From: CAG-533 sp964589375 | GTDB taxonomy: Bacteria; Bacillota_I; Bacilli_A; RF39; UBA660 | Reading direction: 5' to 3' | Length of the DNA stretch: 5,124 nucleotides | Assembly (NCBI GenBank): GCA_964589375.1 | Contig: CAZPSA010000069.1 | Location: 1-5,124, forward strand | Shown here: one piece after another, positions 4,989 to 5,124 of the stretch | How the letters are laid out: each line of letters starts with the position of its first letter | Position numbering within the stretch: position 1 is the first letter of the stretch | Program-made: the position numbers and the translations under genes | Notes under the pieces: model-generated | What the model saw: the letters and a program-made list of their open reading frames with translations, nothing else | What the model was told of the DNA's origin: nothing | Databases searched by the model: none

Positions 4989-5124
4989 ATGGAAAACAAT
5001 AAAAAAAGTATAATACTTGCAATAGTTTTATTACTAGTGGTAGTTATTGCGGGTGTATCTTTTGCATATTTTAGTGCCATTATAACGGGAAGTGAAAGTT
5101 CATCAACTATTTATATGGATGCTG
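4989..5124 (+). CDS. Secreted/surface protein with SipW/TasA-like signal sequence, N-terminal fragment (cut by right edge)
   Basis: Forty-five codons are visible. The N-terminus is MENNKKS, followed by a strong hydrophobic core (about residues 8-25, IILAIVLLLVVVIAGVSF), then AYFSA (26-30) and a Ser/Thr-rich stretch ITGSESSSTIYMDA. The 'GVSFAYFSA' end resembles the 'G.T.A.F' pattern after the core in TasA/camelysin-type proteins. Many of these are cut by SipW-type signal peptidases and form surface fibres. Cleavage after about Ala26 is likely. The rest is outside the window, so neither domain nor function can be named; it could equally be a single-pass membrane protein. Its promoter carries a G8 run and a LexA-type palindrome, suggesting switched expression. 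Confidence 0.75.
   Translation, partial: MENNKKSIILAIVLLLVVVIAGVSFAYFSAIITGSESSSTIYMDA

Noticed and set aside
4967..5002. ATG at 4967 opening an 11-codon frame
   Set aside because: It is out of frame with the surface protein, has no ribosome binding site and lies at the expected transcription start.
4807..5022. 71-codon minus-strand frame across the last promoter
   Set aside because: It crosses a terminator, a promoter and the start of a well-supported plus-strand gene, and has no ribosome binding site.
1..5124. Mycoplasma-type code with TGA as tryptophan
   Set aside because: Tryptophans in the BRO-type and recombinase genes are TGG, and the complete genes read through without any in-frame TGA.
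1..5124. CRISPR array, tRNA, rRNA or riboswitch
   Set aside because: I saw no regularly spaced repeats, cloverleaf-like segments or conserved riboswitch cores on either strand.

Overview
The window is AT-rich DNA (roughly a quarter G+C by eye) from a low-GC Firmicutes or Mollicutes-like bacterium, possibly an uncultured gut lineage. Support comes from AGGAGG-type ribosome binding sites, a TTG start, lysine/asparagine/isoleucine-rich proteins and a SipW/TasA-type signal sequence. Tryptophan is encoded by TGG and I saw no in-frame TGA, so the standard bacterial code fits. The taxon cannot be fixed from this sequence.

Left part (1-2843, all on the minus strand) looks like the end of a mobile element. 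Read in its own direction it has four parts. First comes a 42-codon small ORF with an uncertain start. Then comes a large serine recombinase of the TnpX/TndX type (530 aa, TTG start). After a hairpin and a separate promoter there is a BRO-N antirepressor-like protein with a DinD-like C-terminal half (284 aa). Last are the first 14 codons of a probable RhuM-family gene that runs off the left edge.

Right part (2978 to the end, all on the plus strand) looks like surface-protein DNA of the host. A 67-aa membrane-anchored protein with a PPEMP motif is followed 11 bases later by a 532-aa secreted Cthe_2159-type carbohydrate-binding beta-helix protein with its own C-terminal membrane anchor. The two are almost certainly one operon. 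A short stem with a T-run follows. The last gene, cut by the right edge, starts a secreted or surface protein with a SipW/TasA-like signal sequence.

The most interesting DNA is the promoter of that last gene (4919-4991). A perfect LexA-type palindrome abuts a TTG -35 element. A run of eight G lies in the -35/-10 spacer, and a good extended -10 follows. This arrangement predicts slippage-driven on/off switching of a surface protein, possibly also controlled by DNA damage. The boundary between mobile and host DNA probably lies in the divergent gap 2844-2977, which also holds a 17-bp palindrome next to the recombinase leader.
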